DNA of 64,000 nt from Anaerolineales bacterium (GCA_014860745.1 JACZJC010000078.1:115144-179143); one strand, 5' to 3'; positions 26,960-36,480 are shown, numbered from the stretch's first letter. Translations and numbers: made by a program. Notes: a model not told the origin generated them from the sequence alone.

Positions 26960-28777
26960 ATGGCATTGATCAGTATGCAGGATGTCTCCATCGGCTTTGG
27001 CGGGCATCCTTTATTGGACGAGGTCAGTTTTCAGATCGAACGCAGTGAACGCGTCGGCTTGTTGGGGCGCAACGGCATGGGCAAGTCCACAATATTGAAG
27101 ATGCTCAATGGCGACGTCCTACCGCATGATGGAACCATCGCCCGCCTGCAGAACGTCCGCACAGCGTACCTCCCGCAGGAGGTGCCGCAAGACCTGCACG
27201 GACGCATTGAAGACATCATTGCTTCGGGTCTTATCGACTCTGATTTTGCCGACGACGAGCATCACTGGAAGCGCGACAACCAGGTGCAGAAAACCATCTC
27301 CTTGATGGAGCTCGACGGCGACGCTCGCTTTGAAACCTTATCCGCTGGGATGAAGCGCCGCGTCATCCTTGCCCGCGGCTTGGTCTGTAACCCAGACCTT
27401 TTACTGCTCGACGAGCCGACCAACCATCTTGACATCCAAGCCATTGACTGGCTCGAAGATTTTCTCAAACGCTGCGGCGGGACGCTGGTCTTCGTCACGC
27501 ATGACCGCGTCTTTTTGCAGAAACTCACCACCCGCATCATCGAACTCGACCGCGGTAGTGTCTACGATTGGGCTTGTGATTACCCGACCTTCCTCGTTCG
27601 CAAAGAAGCCATGCTCGACACCGAGCAAACATCGAACGTACTCTTCGATAAAAAACTCGCACAAGAAGAAGCCTGGATTCGCAAAGGTATCGAAGCCCGC
27701 CGCACTCGCAATGAAGGACGTGTCCTTGCTTTGAAAAAATTACGCCAGCAGCGCTCCGAGCGGCGCGAATTGCTCGGCAAAGTGAAAATGAAAATTGGCA
27801 CTGAAAAGCGTTCGGGCAGGTTGGTGATCGAAGCCGAGAACATCAGTTATGCCTACGCTGAGAAAACCATCATCCGCAATTTCACCACCACCATCCAACG
27901 CGGCGACAAGATCGGTATCGTTGGCGCGAATGGTTCGGGCAAGACCACGCTGCTCAAACTGCTCATGGGGCAACTCCCACCGCAGACCGGCGAAGTCCGT
28001 CACGGCACGAATCTCGACATTGTGTATTTCGACCAACTCCGCACACAGCTCGACGAATCCAAATCCGTGCTCGATAATGTCGGGCAGGGACGCGACACTG
28101 TCACCATCAACGGACGCACGCGCAACCTGATGGGCTATCTTGAAGATTTTCTTTTCACGCGTGATCGCGTCCGTGCGCCTATCACCGCGCTTTCGGGCGG
28201 CGAGCGCAATCGTCTTATGCTTGCGCGTCTTTTCGCTTTGCCCGCCAACCTGCTCATCCTCGACGAACCGACCAACGACCTCGACATCGAAACGCTCGAA
28301 ATACTGGAAGACATGCTGCTCGATTACGAAGGCACGCTTTTGCTTGTTAGCCACGACCGCGCTTTTCTCAACAACATTGTCACCAGCACGTTGATCCTGG
28401 ATGGTTCCAGCGACGTGATAGAGTTCATCGGTGGATATGAAGACTGGCAAAAACAATTGGATGCAACCCTTCGACAGGCTCAGGACGGCGCTTCCGCCTC
28501 GAAAACAACGATCAAGCCTGCTCAAACAACCCAAACAGAATCCAAGCCTGAGGTTAAATCTCGCAAGTTAAGTTACAACGAGAAACGTGAACTCGAAGAA
28601 CTCCCCAAACGAATAGAAAAACTCGAAGAAGAACAGAAACAGCTCACCCTAAAGATGGAAGCGCCCTCCTTTTACCAACAGGAAGGCACAGTCATCACTC
28701 AAGCTGTCGAGCGATTGGAACAAATCCACAAAGAGCTCTCCCAGGCTTATAAACGCTGGGGAGAGCTCGAAAACTAA
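26960..28777 (+). CDS. ABC-F family ATPase (Uup-like)
   Basis: A 605-residue soluble protein with two ABC domains and no membrane helices. Domain 1 has Walker A GRNGMGKST and Walker B LLLLDEPTNHLD. Domain 2 has GANGSGKTT, signature LSGGERN and LLILDEPTNDLD. The linker between them is charged and helical. A C-terminal extension (about 520-605) forms a coiled coil (ELEELPKRIEKLEEEQKQL), typical of Uup. ABC-F proteins act on ribosomes; Uup-like members affect translation and tolerance of replication or ribosome stress. It stands alone and is convergent with the alcohol dehydrogenase gene. Confidence 0.93.
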   Translation: MALISMQDVSIGFGGHPLLDEVSFQIERSERVGLLGRNGMGKSTILKMLNGDVLPHDGTIARLQNVRTAYLPQEVPQDLHGRIEDIIASGLIDSDFADDEHHWKRDNQVQKTISLMELDGDARFETLSAGMKRRVILARGLVCNPDLLLLDEPTNHLDIQAIDWLEDFLKRCGGTLVFVTHDRVFLQKLTTRIIELDRGSVYDWACDYPTFLVRKEAMLDTEQTSNVLFDKKLAQEEAWIRKGIEARRTRNEGRVLALKKLRQQRSERRELLGKVKMKIGTEKRSGRLVIEAENISYAYAEKTIIRNFTTTIQRGDKIGIVGANGSGKTTLLKLLMGQLPPQTGEVRHGTNLDIVYFDQLRTQLDESKSVLDNVGQGRDTVTINGRTRNLMGYLEDFLFTRDRVRAPITALSGGERNRLMLARLFALPANLLILDEPTNDLDIETLEILEDMLLDYEGTLLLVSHDRAFLNNIVTSTLILDGSSDVIEFIGGYEDWQKQLDATLRQAQDGASASKTTIKPAQTTQTESKPEVKSRKLSYNEKRELEELPKRIEKLEEEQKQLTLKMEAPSFYQQEGTVITQAVERLEQIHKELSQAYKRWGELEN

Positions 28778-28794
28778 CAGCGAAGCGCAAAGAG

Positions 28795-29829
28795 CTAATC
28801 GCTAATCTTCAAAACGATTTTCCCAAATTGCTCCCCGCTCTCGTAATGTTCGTACGCCTCACGCGCCTTTTCCAACGGATACACCGAATCCACGATCGGG
28901 GTCAATTTGCCGTTGAATACATGCTCCATCATCTCACGGAAATCCTGCAGGCTGCCCATCGTCGAGCCGATGTGGGTTTGCTCATTCCAAAATAGAAGCG
29001 ATAGATTGGTGGTGGCTTCGCGTCCCGTCGTTCTCCCGTACGTGACAATGCGGCCGCCTTTGCGCAGGATTTTCTGGCTCTCAGGCCAGGTCGCTGCACC
29101 GACATTCTCCACAACAAGATCTACACCTCGTCCATTTGTGAGATGGCGGATTTCTTCGAATGGATCGCCAGCTTTGCGATTTACAGCAAAATCCGCGCCT
29201 GCGAGACGGGCTTTTTCCATCTTCTCTTCAGAACTGGTGATGACAAAAACGCGCGCCCCAAGCATTTTGCACATTTGGATCGCCGCCACAGCCACACCAC
29301 CGCTCCCGCCCAGCACCAGCACATCTTCTTCTTTTTGAACCTTTGCGCGAGTGATCAGAGCCCGCCACGCGGTTTGATATGCCAGCGGAGCCGCCGCCGC
29401 TGTGACAAAATCGAAACCTGCGGGCATGCGCATGAGTTTGTCGGCGTTCGCGGCGATATATTCAGCGTTTCCGCCATTCCCACCTGAGCCGAGGATATCG
29501 TAGTCATCACACAATGTGACATCCCCTCTCAAGCAATGGTCGCATTTTTCACAGGAAAGAGACGGGTTGACAACCACTGCATCGCCGATGGCCCAATTTT
29601 TCACATCGGGTGCGAGATCCGCGATGGTGCCTGAAATATCTGATCCGGTCCATATGGGGAATTGCGCGCCTTCATCGGCAGGACCATGCAGGGACCATAG
29701 TTCCAGATGGTTGAATGCGCTGGCGTGGATTTTGATCAACACCTGCCCGGTGCTAATTTTGGGGTTGGGCACCTCGGCAATTTGAATCTTCGATGCGTCA
29801 CCACATTCGTAAAATACGGCTGCTTTCAT
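28795..29829 (-). CDS. Zinc-binding MDR-family alcohol dehydrogenase/quinone reductase-like
   Basis: A 344-residue medium-chain dehydrogenase. The structural zinc loop is present (CEKCDHCLRGDVTLC, four Cys). The NAD(P) fold shows VLGGSGGVAVAAIQMCKMLG. The catalytic zinc cysteine normally in the CGTDLH region is absent: the sequence reads FNHLELWSLHG, as in quinone oxidoreductase-like members. So the enzyme may act without catalytic zinc. Length and termini are normal. Substrate cannot be inferred. It stands alone on the minus strand. Confidence 0.88.
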   Translation of the reverse strand: MKAAVFYECGDASKIQIAEVPNPKISTGQVLIKIHASAFNHLELWSLHGPADEGAQFPIWTGSDISGTIADLAPDVKNWAIGDAVVVNPSLSCEKCDHCLRGDVTLCDDYDILGSGGNGGNAEYIAANADKLMRMPAGFDFVTAAAAPLAYQTAWRALITRAKVQKEEDVLVLGGSGGVAVAAIQMCKMLGARVFVITSSEEKMEKARLAGADFAVNRKAGDPFEEIRHLTNGRGVDLVVENVGAATWPESQKILRKGGRIVTYGRTTGREATTNLSLLFWNEQTHIGSTMGSLQDFREMMEHVFNGKLTPIVDSVYPLEKAREAYEHYESGEQFGKIVLKISD

Positions 29830-29911
29830 AAAATCCTTTGTATCTCCCTGTGTCTAACCAAATTTTCGCCGCGCGTCAATTCGGCAAACTTTTTCGTTCA
29901 AATTGATATAG

Positions 29912-30181
29912 CTATCTGTAAATATCTTCCTCATCTTCCAAGGCAGGCGGTGCGGAGGTGAGGTCATATGCCCATGCGCCGCTTTCTTTCATGGCAGATG
30001 CAACATCATACGGCGTGGGCTGGAAATCATATTTCTGTTCCTCTACGAATTCGAGGATCAATTTATGCGAGGGTCTTTCGACCTTGAAACTTTTTTGAAC
30101 TTGATTCAGGAAATATTTGGCGCTTTCTTTCGATATGCGAAAATGCTCTGCGATCTTTTCGAAGGGTTTGATCCTGTCCAT
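29912..30181 (-). CDS. Small unknown protein downstream of a molybdenum hydroxylase FAD subunit
   Basis: An 89-residue acidic protein, not recognised. The N-terminal half (FEKIAEHFRISKESAKYFLN) looks helix-turn-helix-like, and the C-terminal tail is acidic (ALEDEEDIYR). It begins six bases after the stop codon of the FAD subunit gene, so it is likely co-translated. It has no membrane segment. It could be a small adaptor or regulator, but there is no direct support. Confidence 0.55.
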   Translation of the reverse strand: MDRIKPFEKIAEHFRISKESAKYFLNQVQKSFKVERPSHKLILEFVEEQKYDFQPTPYDVASAMKESGAWAYDLTSAPPALEDEEDIYR

Positions 30182-30187
30182 TTCAGT

Positions 30188-30943
30188 TTACTTTAAACCT
30201 TCCAGGCATCTTCTTGCCAGCGTGGCAGAGACGTCCGTCCTGTATTCCGCCGAAGCCCATTCGTCGCTGGCTTCGTGATAGGCGTTTCGGGCGGCGGTTT
30301 CAAGCCCGTCGGGTTCGGTGCCGTCCATTGCCAGCAAGGGACGTTTTCCATAACCGCCGAGGGTCAAGCGGGTTCGGCCAGAGTTCCATTGGGTGAGTGC
30401 GGCGCAGACGATGGGTTTGTCGGATGGGGTTTTGGAAACGTATTCGAAGGCAGATTTAACATTGAGCGGAAGGGTGACGGACGTGACGAGTCCCGTGGGT
30501 AGAGTGAGGAGGAATTCGCCAAGACCAAGAACGACCGGCGGTTTACTCGCATCTTTGGTCAATGAGCGATGTTCTACTTTCGCATCCATCGCCATCAGCA
30601 TTGTCACAAATGGAGAGCGTCCGTCACTCGCCACAAGGGTTCCGGCTATTGTTGCAGAATTGCGGATGTTGATAGGTGCTTCGAGTTTGAGGGCGGTCTT
30701 GAGCGGTGCGGGGCAATGGTTCGATTCAAGCAGGGATTGCAATGTGCAGGTTGCGCCGATCTGCAGATCACTGCCATGGACGCGGAGTGCATCCATGCCG
30801 AGTGCTTGTAAATCCACAACGGAGACCGGGGCTGTCGTCGGCTGGGAGAGAAGCGTGCCGCCCCCGAGCGGGACGGTATTCGGTTGAGTCAGCAGGGCAA
30901 GGGCTTCATTCAAAGACTTGGGGCGGTGATAGGCGGTTATCAT
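30188..30943 (-). CDS. FAD-binding subunit of a molybdenum hydroxylase (CoxM/XdhB type)
   Basis: A 251-residue flavoprotein. Family motifs: LGGGTLLSQP (first FAD loop, usually AGGTDL), and NIRNSATIAGTLVASDGRS (second loop). The C-terminal domain ends with TLARRCLEGLK. It is somewhat shorter than typical members (about 290). It would pass electrons from an iron-sulfur/molybdenum subunit to an acceptor. The only such subunit visible is the XdhD-like fusion 9 kb away on the same strand, so they may work together, but they are not in one operon. Confidence 0.9.
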   Translation of the reverse strand: MITAYHRPKSLNEALALLTQPNTVPLGGGTLLSQPTTAPVSVVDLQALGMDALRVHGSDLQIGATCTLQSLLESNHCPAPLKTALKLEAPINIRNSATIAGTLVASDGRSPFVTMLMAMDAKVEHRSLTKDASKPPVVLGLGEFLLTLPTGLVTSVTLPLNVKSAFEYVSKTPSDKPIVCAALTQWNSGRTRLTLGGYGKRPLLAMDGTEPDGLETAARNAYHEASDEWASAEYRTDVSATLARRCLEGLK

Positions 30944-30989
30944 TTTGAATCTCCATTTCGATTATACAAGGTTTGATGCGGGAGGTGCG

Positions 30990-31466
30990 TTAATCGGGAT
31001 AAACCTTCCAGCCCAATTCATCAAGTTTGGAAATTTCAAATTGCTGCTGGGGCACATCGATGTGCATCCCCGTTCCTTCTGCAAGTAATTCATCGGTTTC
31101 CGCGTCGTAAATTCCCGCCCAGGCTTCGGCGATTTTGCCTTTGCTTTTGCCGGCCTTGCCGACGATCTTCAACATTCTTCCGATGGGCACATTCTTGCGA
31201 TATTTCACTTCCAGTTTTCCAGTAAACATAAACCGCGGGTTGTTCGAATCGCTGCCCATGTGCGCGCGTCCGCTGATTTCATCGATCAATGCGGCGACAA
31301 TGCCGCCATGCAAGACGCCGGGATAACCTTGAAAATGATCGGGTGCAATATATTGGGTTTCCACGACACCGGGTTCGGTTTCATAAATATGCAGATGCAA
31401 CCCGACTGGATTCTCCAACCCGCAAATAAAGCAGTGACGGGAGTTCGGTTGTTTTATTTTTGTCAT
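30990..31466 (-). CDS. Hotdog-fold thioesterase (PaaI/4HBT family)
   Basis: A 158-residue single hotdog domain. The signature YPGVLHGGIVAALIDEISG holds the HGG turn and the acidic residue that serves as the catalytic base in PaaI-like acyl-CoA thioesterases. The N-terminus has a CFICG pair of cysteines (RHCFICGLENPVGLHLH), common in a subgroup. The start codon lies only 21 bases from the divergent dehydrogenase start, with overlapping -10-like elements between them. Confidence 0.85.
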   Translation of the reverse strand: MTKIKQPNSRHCFICGLENPVGLHLHIYETEPGVVETQYIAPDHFQGYPGVLHGGIVAALIDEISGRAHMGSDSNNPRFMFTGKLEVKYRKNVPIGRMLKIVGKAGKSKGKIAEAWAGIYDAETDELLAEGTGMHIDVPQQQFEISKLDELGWKVYPD

Positions 31467-31487
31467 AAGGCGGATTATACTCTGGAC
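31467..31487. promoter_or_regulatory. Compact divergent promoter with overlapping -10 elements
   Basis: Within the 21-base gap, TATACT (31476-31481, plus) and TATAAT (31479-31474, minus) overlap. Each would place the transcription start within a base or two of the ATG of its gene, which implies leaderless messages in both directions. The -35 regions would lie inside the opposite genes and match weakly. Confidence 0.5.
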
Positions 31488-32459
31488 ATGACTCAGCCAA
31501 AAATTTTAATCACCCGCCTCATTCCCAGCCGTGGGTTGGATCTCATCCGGGAGCATTTTCCCATCTTTGACATTTCCTCGCATGACCTGCCCCCGACCCG
31601 CGAGCAGCTGCTGGAAAAAGTCCGCGGTGTGGATGGCCTGCTCTGCCTGCTCACCGAAAAAATGGATGCCGAGTTGATGGATGCGGCAGGGCCGCAACTA
31701 AGGGTGATCAGCAGCATGTCTGTCGGCGTGGACCATGTGGATGTGGCCGCTGCAACTGCCCGCGGAATTCCCATCGGCAATACGCCCGGTGTGCTGACGG
31801 ATGCGACCGCCGACATGGCCTTCGCTTTGTTGTTCGCTTCCGCGCGCCGGGTGGTGGAAGGTGAAAAATACATCCGCGCCGGGTTGTGGAAGACCTGGCA
31901 TCCACAGCTATTGCTTGGCGCTGATTTTGTCGGCGCGACTCTGGGGATTGTTGGGTTTGGGAGAATTGGGCAGGCGGTGGCAAAGCGTGCACAGGGGTTT
32001 GATATGCGCGTGATCTTCCACGACCCGAACGCCGAACCAGTATATGGTGCGAACCCTGTTGACCTGGACACACTTTTGCATGAATCGGATTTTGTTTCGT
32101 TGCACGTGCCACTGACTAAGGATACAAAGCATTTGGTAAATGCTGGATTTCTGGCGAAGATGAAACCAAATGCGATACTGGTCAACACTGCCCGAGGAGG
32201 AGTTGTTGATCAGGCCGTGTTGTACGATGCATTGAGATCCAAACGAATTTTCGCCGCCGCGCTTGATGTCACCGACCCGGAGCCGCTGCCGATGGATAGC
32301 CCCTTGCTTGAGTTGGAGAATTGTCTGATCGTTCCGCATCTCGGCAGCGCCAGCCATCGCTCGCGAGACATGATGTCTCTGCTTGCCGCGCAAAACCTGA
32401 TCGCTGGCTTGCAGCGCGCGCGGCTGCCGAATTGTGTAAACCCCGAGGTGTATAAATAA
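31488..32459 (+). CDS. D-2-hydroxyacid dehydrogenase (glyoxylate/hydroxypyruvate reductase-like)
   Basis: A 323-residue NAD(P)-dependent dehydrogenase. The start MTQPKILITR is at 31488; the open frame extends upstream but only over the neighbouring gene. Motifs: GIVGFGRIGQAVAKRAQGF (dinucleotide binding), the Arg in VNTARGGVVDQ, the Glu in DVTDPEPLP, and the His in VPHLGSAS, the usual catalytic set. NADP preference cannot be read with confidence. Likely reduces glyoxylate or hydroxypyruvate. It precedes, on the same strand, the ABC exporter genes but with an 85-base gap containing a GANTC cluster. Confidence 0.9.
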   Translation: MTQPKILITRLIPSRGLDLIREHFPIFDISSHDLPPTREQLLEKVRGVDGLLCLLTEKMDAELMDAAGPQLRVISSMSVGVDHVDVAAATARGIPIGNTPGVLTDATADMAFALLFASARRVVEGEKYIRAGLWKTWHPQLLLGADFVGATLGIVGFGRIGQAVAKRAQGFDMRVIFHDPNAEPVYGANPVDLDTLLHESDFVSLHVPLTKDTKHLVNAGFLAKMKPNAILVNTARGGVVDQAVLYDALRSKRIFAAALDVTDPEPLPMDSPLLELENCLIVPHLGSASHRSRDMMSLLAAQNLIAGLQRARLPNCVNPEVYK

Positions 32460-32484
32460 CGCAGATTTCGGCTGCTTTATATGA

Positions 32485-32511
32485 GACTCGGTCTCGAATC
32501 GACTCGGATTC
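32485..32511. promoter_or_regulatory. Cluster of four GANTC sites upstream of the ABC exporter operon
   Basis: GACTC (32485), GAATC (32496), GACTC (32501) and GATTC (32507) occur within 27 bases, between the dehydrogenase and the first ATPase gene. GANTC is the target of CcrM-type methylases, and a CcrM-like gene is at 25101-26186. The stretch also contains the inverted repeats GAGAC-GTCTC and GAATC-GATTC, so it may instead be an operator. Confidence 0.4.
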
Positions 32512-32544
32512 AACTTTGAAGGATCTCGTTCGTAAATAGTTAAA

Positions 32545-33309
32545 ATGGATAACGCCATGCAGGAAAGCAATTCCCATCCAAATTTACATAAGCCCGGAAG
32601 CGACCAGACTGGAAAATCCTTTGGACATCTGGTTGATCTGCGAGAAGTGGTAAAAACTTATCACAGTTCGGCAGGGACTTTTACCGCGCTCAAGGGCGTG
32701 GACTTAAAGGTCGAATCTGGCGCTTTTGTTTCGATTATTGGTAAATCGGGCAGCGGCAAATCCACACTCATCAATATCATCACAGGCATCGACAAACCCA
32801 CATCGGGCGAAATCATCGTGGATGGGATTCCCGTTCATGAATTCAATGAGGAGCAAGTTGCTGTTTGGCGCGGACAGTCGGTGGGAGTCATCTTCCAGTT
32901 CTTCCAACTTCTGCCCACGTTGACCGCCGTCGAGAACATCCTGCTGGCGATGGATTACGGCGGACATTATCACCGCATCGAGCGCCCCGACCAGGCCATG
33001 CACCTGCTTGAACTGGTCGGTATGGCGGAACATGCTCACCATCTGCCGAGCGCCCTCTCTGGCGGACAGCAGCAGTGCGTGGCAATCGCCCGCGCGCTGG
33101 CAAACAACCCCGTCCTGCTCACTGCCGATGAGCCGACGGGTAACCTTGATTCAAAGTCTACGGAAATGGTTTTTCGGCTGTTCGAGAATCTCGCGGTTTC
33201 GGGTAAGACCATCCTCATGGTCACGCATGACAACGAACTTGCTGAACGCGCCCAACGCACGATTCGGCTGGTGGATGGGAGGATTCAAGATGAATTTGGC
33301 AACCGTTAG
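32545..33309 (+). CDS. ABC transporter ATPase, MacB/LolD type (first)
   Basis: A 254-residue ATPase with Walker A GKSGSGKST, signature LSGGQQQ and Walker B LLTADEPTGNLDS, characteristic of the LolD/MacB/FtsE group that powers mechanotransmission rather than transport through a channel. The N-terminus has about 25 extra residues (MDNAMQESNSHPNLHKPG) before the domain. The next ATPase gene overlaps it by 20 bases, and the FtsX-type permease follows, so the three form one operon. Two ATPases with one large permease suggests a heterodimeric ATPase. Confidence 0.92.
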   Translation: MDNAMQESNSHPNLHKPGSDQTGKSFGHLVDLREVVKTYHSSAGTFTALKGVDLKVESGAFVSIIGKSGSGKSTLINIITGIDKPTSGEIIVDGIPVHEFNEEQVAVWRGQSVGVIFQFFQLLPTLTAVENILLAMDYGGHYHRIERPDQAMHLLELVGMAEHAHHLPSALSGGQQQCVAIARALANNPVLLTADEPTGNLDSKSTEMVFRLFENLAVSGKTILMVTHDNELAERAQRTIRLVDGRIQDEFGNR

Positions 33310-34000
33310 CCCGTTGATTGAACTCCGCTCCGTGGTCAAGGTTTATAACAGCTTGGCTGGTTCCGTAACTGCGTTGAGCGGCATCGACTTGCAAATCTTT
33401 CAAGGCGAATTTTTAGTTGTCACTGGAAAGTCTGGCAGCGGCAAGACTACACTAGTCAACATGCTCACTGGCTTGGATCGCTCCTCATCGGGTGAGATTT
33501 GGGTGGATGGCGAACCCCTGCACAAGTTCGGTTCCGAAAAAGCTGCCAAACTTCGCGGCAGGACGATGGGTGTGGTCTTTCAAACTTTTGAACTCCTGCC
33601 GACTTTGACCGTCCTGCAGAATGTGATGCTGCCGATGGATTTTGCCTGGCGTTATTCCCGCTGGGAGCAGCGCAAGCGCGCAATGAATTTACTTGAGCAG
33701 GTGGATATCGCCGATCACGCGAAGAAATTGCCGACGGCGCTTTCGGGTGGACAACAGCAACGTCTGGCGATTGCGCGCGCCATGGCGAACGATCCAGCCA
33801 TCCTCGTCGCGGACGAGCCCACTGGCAGTTTGGATTCAGCGACTGCCAACGCGGTGATTGAAATCTTCGAGGGTCTGGTTCAGGAAGGCAGAACGGTTTT
33901 TCTCGTTACGCACGACAAGGACATTGCCAAACGCGGCTCACGGGTGATTACGCTGTCAGATGGTGAGATTGTCGGTGCGAAGGAGAACGTCCATGCTTAG
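33290..34000 (+). CDS. ABC transporter ATPase, MacB/LolD type (second)
   Basis: A 236-residue ATPase. The ATG at 33290 is used because it gives the usual N-terminus ([15 protein letters not shown]); a longer frame runs inside the preceding gene. Walker [10 protein letters not shown], signature LSGGQQQR, Walker [13 protein letters not shown]. It overlaps the first ATPase gene by 20 bases and the permease by eight, showing translational coupling. The sequence is clearly paralogous to the first ATPase, and both keep the catalytic Glu. Confidence 0.92.
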   Translation: MNLATVSPLIELRSVVKVYNSLAGSVTALSGIDLQIFQGEFLVVTGKSGSGKTTLVNMLTGLDRSSSGEIWVDGEPLHKFGSEKAAKLRGRTMGVVFQTFELLPTLTVLQNVMLPMDFAWRYSRWEQRKRAMNLLEQVDIADHAKKLPTALSGGQQQRLAIARAMANDPAILVADEPTGSLDSATANAVIEIFEGLVQEGRTVFLVTHDKDIAKRGSRVITLSDGEIVGAKENVHA

Positions 34001-36401
34001 GGCACGCTGGTACAAGGTCATCAACGATCTGTTCGGGAACAAGACGCGCACGCTCTTGATTGTGCTTTCAATGTCTGTCGGGCTGTTCGCGTTGGGAATC
34101 ATCCTCAGCGCGCGCACGATTCTCTCTGACGGGCTGGCGGAAAGTTTCGCGACGATTCACCCATCCAGCGGAACCGTGCGGACGACTGAATTGTTCGACG
34201 AAGACTTTATCCAATCCGTCCGCAAGATGGAGGAAGTGCAGGATGTGGACGCCCGCAGGAATATCTCTGCCCGCGTGCAGACAGCCTCAGGTGAGTGGAA
34301 AAACATCACTATCTTTGTCGTTGCCGATTATGACGACATCCGCGTCAACAAGGTCGCGTCCCAGAGCGGAGCCTGGCCCCCGCCCGAACGTGAGATTCTG
34401 ATCGAGCGCGCGGCGCTTTCCGTTATCGAAGCACAAGTCGGCGATGTGGTGCTGGTTAGATTCCCAAACGATGTCGAACGTAGAGTCCGCATCGCGGGGT
34501 CGGCATATGATCCCGCCCAATTGCCCGCTCAAATTGATGGCACGCCTTATGGTTACATCACATTCGATACGTTGAAATGGTTCGGCGAACCGTATGGCTT
34601 TAACGAACTGCACGTAATTGCAACCCACCCAGAAAACAAAGACTGGGCACAGCAGGTAGTCAACCGCGTCAAGGACAAAGCCGAGAAGTCGGGTTACACC
34701 ATCCCGATGAGCATGACTGCGGAGCCAGGTCAACTTCCGATGGACGACGTACTGCAAGGCATTCTGCTGTTGATGGGTTTGCTCGGTGTGCTGTCGCTTT
34801 TTCTGAGCATCTTCCTGGTGGTCAACACCGTATCCGCCCTGCTTACTCAGCAAAAGCGGCAGATCGGCGTGATGAAAGCGGTAGGCGGAAGCACGCTTCA
34901 AATTCTGGGGATGTACCTGGTCATGGTGCTTGCCTACGGTGTGATGGCATTGCTGCTCGCCATTCCGTTTGGGGCGTACGGAGCGCGCGAACTTAGTTCC
35001 GTCCTGGCTGTGTTTTTCAACTTCGATATTTACTCGATGGACATCCCGCAGCAGACCTATCTGATTCAAGCCGCCGTCGGCTTGATACTGCCTGTGCTGG
35101 CTTCTCTTGTTCCGTTCATTTCCAGCCTGCGAATCAGCGCGGCGGAGGCGATGAGCAGCTACACGATGGGCAGGGGACGTTTCGGCAAAAACTGGATTGA
35201 CCAGTTGCTATCCGGCGCGAATTTATGGTTCATGCGAAATCTTTCCATCCGTTCGATTCTTTTATCGGTGCGGAACACCTTCCGCAACAAGGGCAGGCTG
35301 ACCTTGACACTGGTCACGCTTACGCTGGGGTCGGCGACCTTTATCAGCGTGTTCAATGTCCGTGCTTCTCTGACAAGTACCGTCGAGGACATGATCAAGT
35401 GGTTCAACTGCGATGTGATGTTGACTTTCGACCGTACCTACCGTGCAGACAGGGTCGAGTTTGACGCTTTGAGCGTGCCAGGCGTGGCCCAAACCGATGT
35501 CTGGATTCAACTGCCCACGCGCTTTGTCCGCAGCGATGACAGCGAAAGCGGCATGGTCTACATGTTCGCGCCCACCGTCCACGCTGAGAGCTTGATCGTC
35601 TCTCCGACCATCGCGGAAGGAAGATGGCTCATGCCCGGCGACGACAATGCCGTGGTTGTCCCCTCCGCCTTTTTGCAGGATGAGCCGGAGCTTCACCTTG
35701 GCGGCGACATGATGTTGAAACTGGATGGCAAGAAACATACCTTCAAAATCGTAGGAACATATGTGGGCATGGCATTCCTGCCTCTTGTTTACACAAATTA
35801 TGACTACATCACGCAAATCACCAACCGTGTCGGCGAGGCGGATGCGCTGATGGTCAAGATGGAGCGTCACGATCCTGCTTATGTGGATGCCGCAACCCGC
35901 GCACTGGAAGACCATTTCGAACGGATTGGAGTGCGGGTTAGCATGGTTTCCACCATCAACAATGAACGTACCGAGGCTGAAGCATCGTTTGACGCAATTG
36001 TCGCCCTGTTGCTGGTGATGGCGATCCTGCTGGCTTTGGTTGGCGGCTTGGGGTTGATGGGGACGATGAGCATCAATGTGCTGGAGCGCACCCGCGAGAT
36101 CGGCGTACTGCGCGCCATTGGAGCGCCAAACCGCGGCGTGGCTTTGGTCTTCATCCTTGAAGGAGTTGTTATCGGCTTGATGAGTTGGGCAATGGGTGGG
36201 CTGGTTGCAATCCCCATGAGTCAAGGACTCAACCAGGCGCTTGGTCAGGCAGTGATGGGTGTACCCCTGACTTATTCTTATTCGATGCCAGGACTCTGGC
36301 TTTGGTTGTTCATTGTGGTTCTATTGAGCGTGCTTGCCAGCTTCATTCCCGCCCGTAATGCTTCCAGTTTAACTGTCCGCGAAGTGCTTGCTTATGAATA
36401 G
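33993..36401 (+). CDS. FtsX-like ABC permease (MacB/LolC type), two-module
   Basis: A 802-residue membrane protein. It starts with a basic stretch and one helix (LLIVLSMSVGLFALGIIL), then a large extracytoplasmic domain (about 45-255), three helices (about 260-400), a second helix-domain-helices unit, and ends with three helices and SFIPARNASSLTVREVLAYE. The second half repeats the FtsX layout (about residues 430-800). The start at 33993 has AAGGAG eight bases upstream. With two MacB/LolD-type ATPases it forms an exporter for lipids, lipoproteins or antimicrobials; the substrate is unknown. It probably acts in the cytoplasmic membrane of a cell without a clear outer-membrane partner in this region. 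Confidence 0.9.
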   Translation: MLRARWYKVINDLFGNKTRTLLIVLSMSVGLFALGIILSARTILSDGLAESFATIHPSSGTVRTTELFDEDFIQSVRKMEEVQDVDARRNISARVQTASGEWKNITIFVVADYDDIRVNKVASQSGAWPPPEREILIERAALSVIEAQVGDVVLVRFPNDVERRVRIAGSAYDPAQLPAQIDGTPYGYITFDTLKWFGEPYGFNELHVIATHPENKDWAQQVVNRVKDKAEKSGYTIPMSMTAEPGQLPMDDVLQGILLLMGLLGVLSLFLSIFLVVNTVSALLTQQKRQIGVMKAVGGSTLQILGMYLVMVLAYGVMALLLAIPFGAYGARELSSVLAVFFNFDIYSMDIPQQTYLIQAAVGLILPVLASLVPFISSLRISAAEAMSSYTMGRGRFGKNWIDQLLSGANLWFMRNLSIRSILLSVRNTFRNKGRLTLTLVTLTLGSATFISVFNVRASLTSTVEDMIKWFNCDVMLTFDRTYRADRVEFDALSVPGVAQTDVWIQLPTRFVRSDDSESGMVYMFAPTVHAESLIVSPTIAEGRWLMPGDDNAVVVPSAFLQDEPELHLGGDMMLKLDGKKHTFKIVGTYVGMAFLPLVYTNYDYITQITNRVGEADALMVKMERHDPAYVDAATRALEDHFERIGVRVSMVSTINNERTEAEASFDAIVALLLVMAILLALVGGLGLMGTMSINVLERTREIGVLRAIGAPNRGVALVFILEGVVIGLMSWAMGGLVAIPMSQGLNQALGQAVMGVPLTYSYSMPGLWLWLFIVVLLSVLASFIPARNASSLTVREVLAYE

Positions 36402-36480
36402 GTTGATGAATCATGAAGTGTCGTGTAGGAGGGCTTTGTGACGCTTCACGTCGTTTGAGGCGGGTAACCTTGATATTTTT

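Noticed and set aside
31260..31487. Upstream extension of the D-2-hydroxyacid dehydrogenase
   Set aside because: It is antisense to the thioesterase gene; the family N-terminus begins at 31488.
34287..36224. Long minus-strand open frames inside the FtsX-like permease gene
   Set aside because: They are antisense shadows with His/Gln-rich composition and no ribosome binding sites; the plus-strand gene is clearly real.
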